Assembly: GCF_000429825.1 (NCBI RefSeq)
Contig: NZ_AUCP01000038.1
Span: forward strand, 1 to 63,028
Source of the DNA: Cohnella thermotolerans DSM 17683
Lineage (GTDB): Bacteria; Bacillota; Bacilli; Paenibacillales; Paenibacillaceae
DNA length: 63,028 bases
Reading direction: 5' to 3'
Shown here piece after piece: positions 62,160-63,028 of this stretch (positions within the stretch are counted from its first letter, which is position 1; every line of letters begins with the position of its first letter). The notes under the pieces were generated by a model. It did not search any database. It was given only the letters and a program-made list of their open reading frames with translations, and was not told where the DNA came from. The translations under genes and the position numbers were made by a program.

Positions 62160-62555
62160 ATGAGCGCACCATCGCTGAAAGAGTTTCAGCAGCAGGTCTC
62201 GGAACTCTTGCTCCGTCATCGCAGTCTGCTGGATGTCGTTACCAAATACAGCCAATCGAACGCTTCCGTGAATCGGGCCATAGCCAAAGCCATTACGGAA
62301 TGCGGCTGTATCGAGCTGAACGCCCGGCATCAGGGCTTCTCGGAGGACATGCCGTTGGATCAGGCGAAGAAGCAGTCCAAGTCGCATATGGAAGGCCATC
62401 TGTGCGAGAATTGCGAAGACATCGTCCGCTCCGAACTCGGGAAGAACATCTTCTATATGGCGGCGCTGTGCAATTTGCTCGACATCGGCATGGATGAGGT
62501 CGTCGCCAAGGAAGCGGACAAGTGCGCCACGCTCGGCTTTTTCAACATGACGTAG
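62160..62555 (+). CDS. Conserved hypothetical protein (DUF1573-annotated type, uncertain)
   Basis: 131 aa from the ATG at 62160 (GGGGTGG upstream). A GTG three codons earlier is possible. It is helical and cysteine-bearing: ITECGCIEL, HLCENCEDIV and KCATLGFFNMT. Proteins of this kind occur beside the PIN/TRAM gene in Paenibacillus and, from memory, are labelled DUF1573. I am not certain of that label. The CxC, CxxC and late Cys could bind a metal. The gene is divergent from yacL and has its own promoter and terminator. Confidence 0.75.
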   Translation: MSAPSLKEFQQQVSELLLRHRSLLDVVTKYSQSNASVNRAIAKAITECGCIELNARHQGFSEDMPLDQAKKQSKSHMEGHLCENCEDIVRSELGKNIFYMAALCNLLDIGMDEVVAKEADKCATLGFFNMT

Positions 62556-62650
62556 ACAACGCAGAAAGGGAAACCAGACGGAGAACGACCCTCGGAAGCC
62601 GGCAAGCCGGCGGCCGGAACGGGTCGGACTTCACTCGGCAAAGCGGGACG

Positions 62651-62690
62651 AAGCGGGCAGCAAGGCCGCTCTCCCGCTTTTTATTTTCGT
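62651..62690 (+). terminator. Terminator behind the small conserved gene
   Basis: AAGCGGG (62651-62657) pairs with CCCGCTT (62673-62679), with inner AGC/GCT pairing, and is followed by TTTTATTTT. Confidence 0.8.
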
Positions 62691-62707
62691 TCTAGAAGTC
62701 CGGTGAA

Positions 62708-63028
62708 TTAAGTCAGTTCTTGCCGTCTAACCGGCGTGCAAAATGAGAAGAACAACCCAGCGAGCGCTGGAACTAGCAGGCCTGACACTACCTCCGTTAT
62801 CACGGATTTCGGTTTTTCGCATGCCGAAATACCGGTTTGAGGTCGTTTTTTCTTAAACCGGCATAGTTTTTTCAGATTCTGAACCGTTGCCGTAAGTATC
62901 GCCTGTTCCTGCATGCAGTCCAACCCACGGCTCCGAGCTCGATCCAAGCCATGTACGACTTTGCTTTCGGCAAACACATGCTCACAACGAGCGCGCAACT
63001 TTTGCAAATGACGATAGGAACCATTCAA
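62708..63028 (-). mobile_element. C-terminal part of a DDE transposase (IS1182-like), cut by the window edge
   Basis: 106 codons are visible. RARCEHVFAESKVVHGLDRA followed by RSRGLDCMQEQ and ATVQNLKKLCRF matches the C-terminal end of IS1182/IS5-superfamily transposases, including the catalytic Glu in the EHVFAE segment. The protein ends at 62708. The N-terminal part and the far end of the element are outside. A hairpin (TTTCGG-TTTTTCGCATG-CCGAAA, about 62807-62829) lies within the coding frame. I could not define the terminal repeat at the visible end. Confidence 0.8.

Overview
This window is chromosomal DNA of a spore-forming, moderately high-GC Firmicute. The best fit is Paenibacillaceae (Paenibacillus/Cohnella type). 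The evidence is the set of sporulation genes (spoIIM, pdaB, kbaA, gerD, cwlD, sigH), a zinc-type S14, and a gene order that matches the origin-proximal region of Bacillus subtilis read backwards. Most genes lie on the minus strand and are read from right to left. No taxon can be fixed from the sequence alone.

Layout from left to right. Positions 1-220 hold tandem promoters and a boxA-bearing leader for an rRNA operon that continues off the left edge. Positions 345-5799 hold a sugar-nucleotide pair (ugd, manC) and a NarL-type two-component system. Positions 6200-11562 form a sporulation/germination block. Positions 11669-13567 carry assimilatory sulfate reduction (sat, cysH). Positions 13758-31041 are the ribosomal core in reverse: rpsI-rplM, truA, then rplQ-rpoA-rpsK-rpsM-rpmJ-infA-KOW-map-adk-secY and the spc and S10 operons. 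Two plus-strand genes, an aldo/keto reductase and a cyclophilin lipoprotein, interrupt the run at 31390-33167. The str operon (tuf, fusA, rpsG, rpsL, rplGB) follows, then rpoC, rpoB, a methyltransferase, rplL, rplJ, rplA, rplK, nusG, secE, rpmG and sigH. Next come rae1-rlmB-mrnC-cysS-cysE under a T-box, a decayed insert, gltX, ispF, ispD, a PIN/TRAM gene, a small conserved gene and the end of a transposase.

The region is mainly a growth-rate-controlled translation and transcription supercluster. Several good sigma-A promoters (-35/-10 with 17-18 nt spacing) are visible before rplM, rpsJ, rplGB, rplJ, rpmG, sigH, cysE and cysH. RNA-level control is visible as an L10 leader, a probable L13 leader, a structured rpsJ leader and a Cys T-box. 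Sporulation genes carry candidate sigma-E and sigma-G promoters.

I found no clearly new multi-gene system. The most interesting signals are these: a dense cluster of DnaA-box-like motifs with an AT-rich stretch between rpoC and rplGB (38291-38623), beside an ABC-ATPase remnant; a graveyard of three broken genes between gltX and the cysE T-box; a 17-codon ORF overlapping a perfect inverted repeat before the aldo/keto reductase; 15-bp tandem repeats in the cysE leader; and a strong hairpin in the ugd leader.
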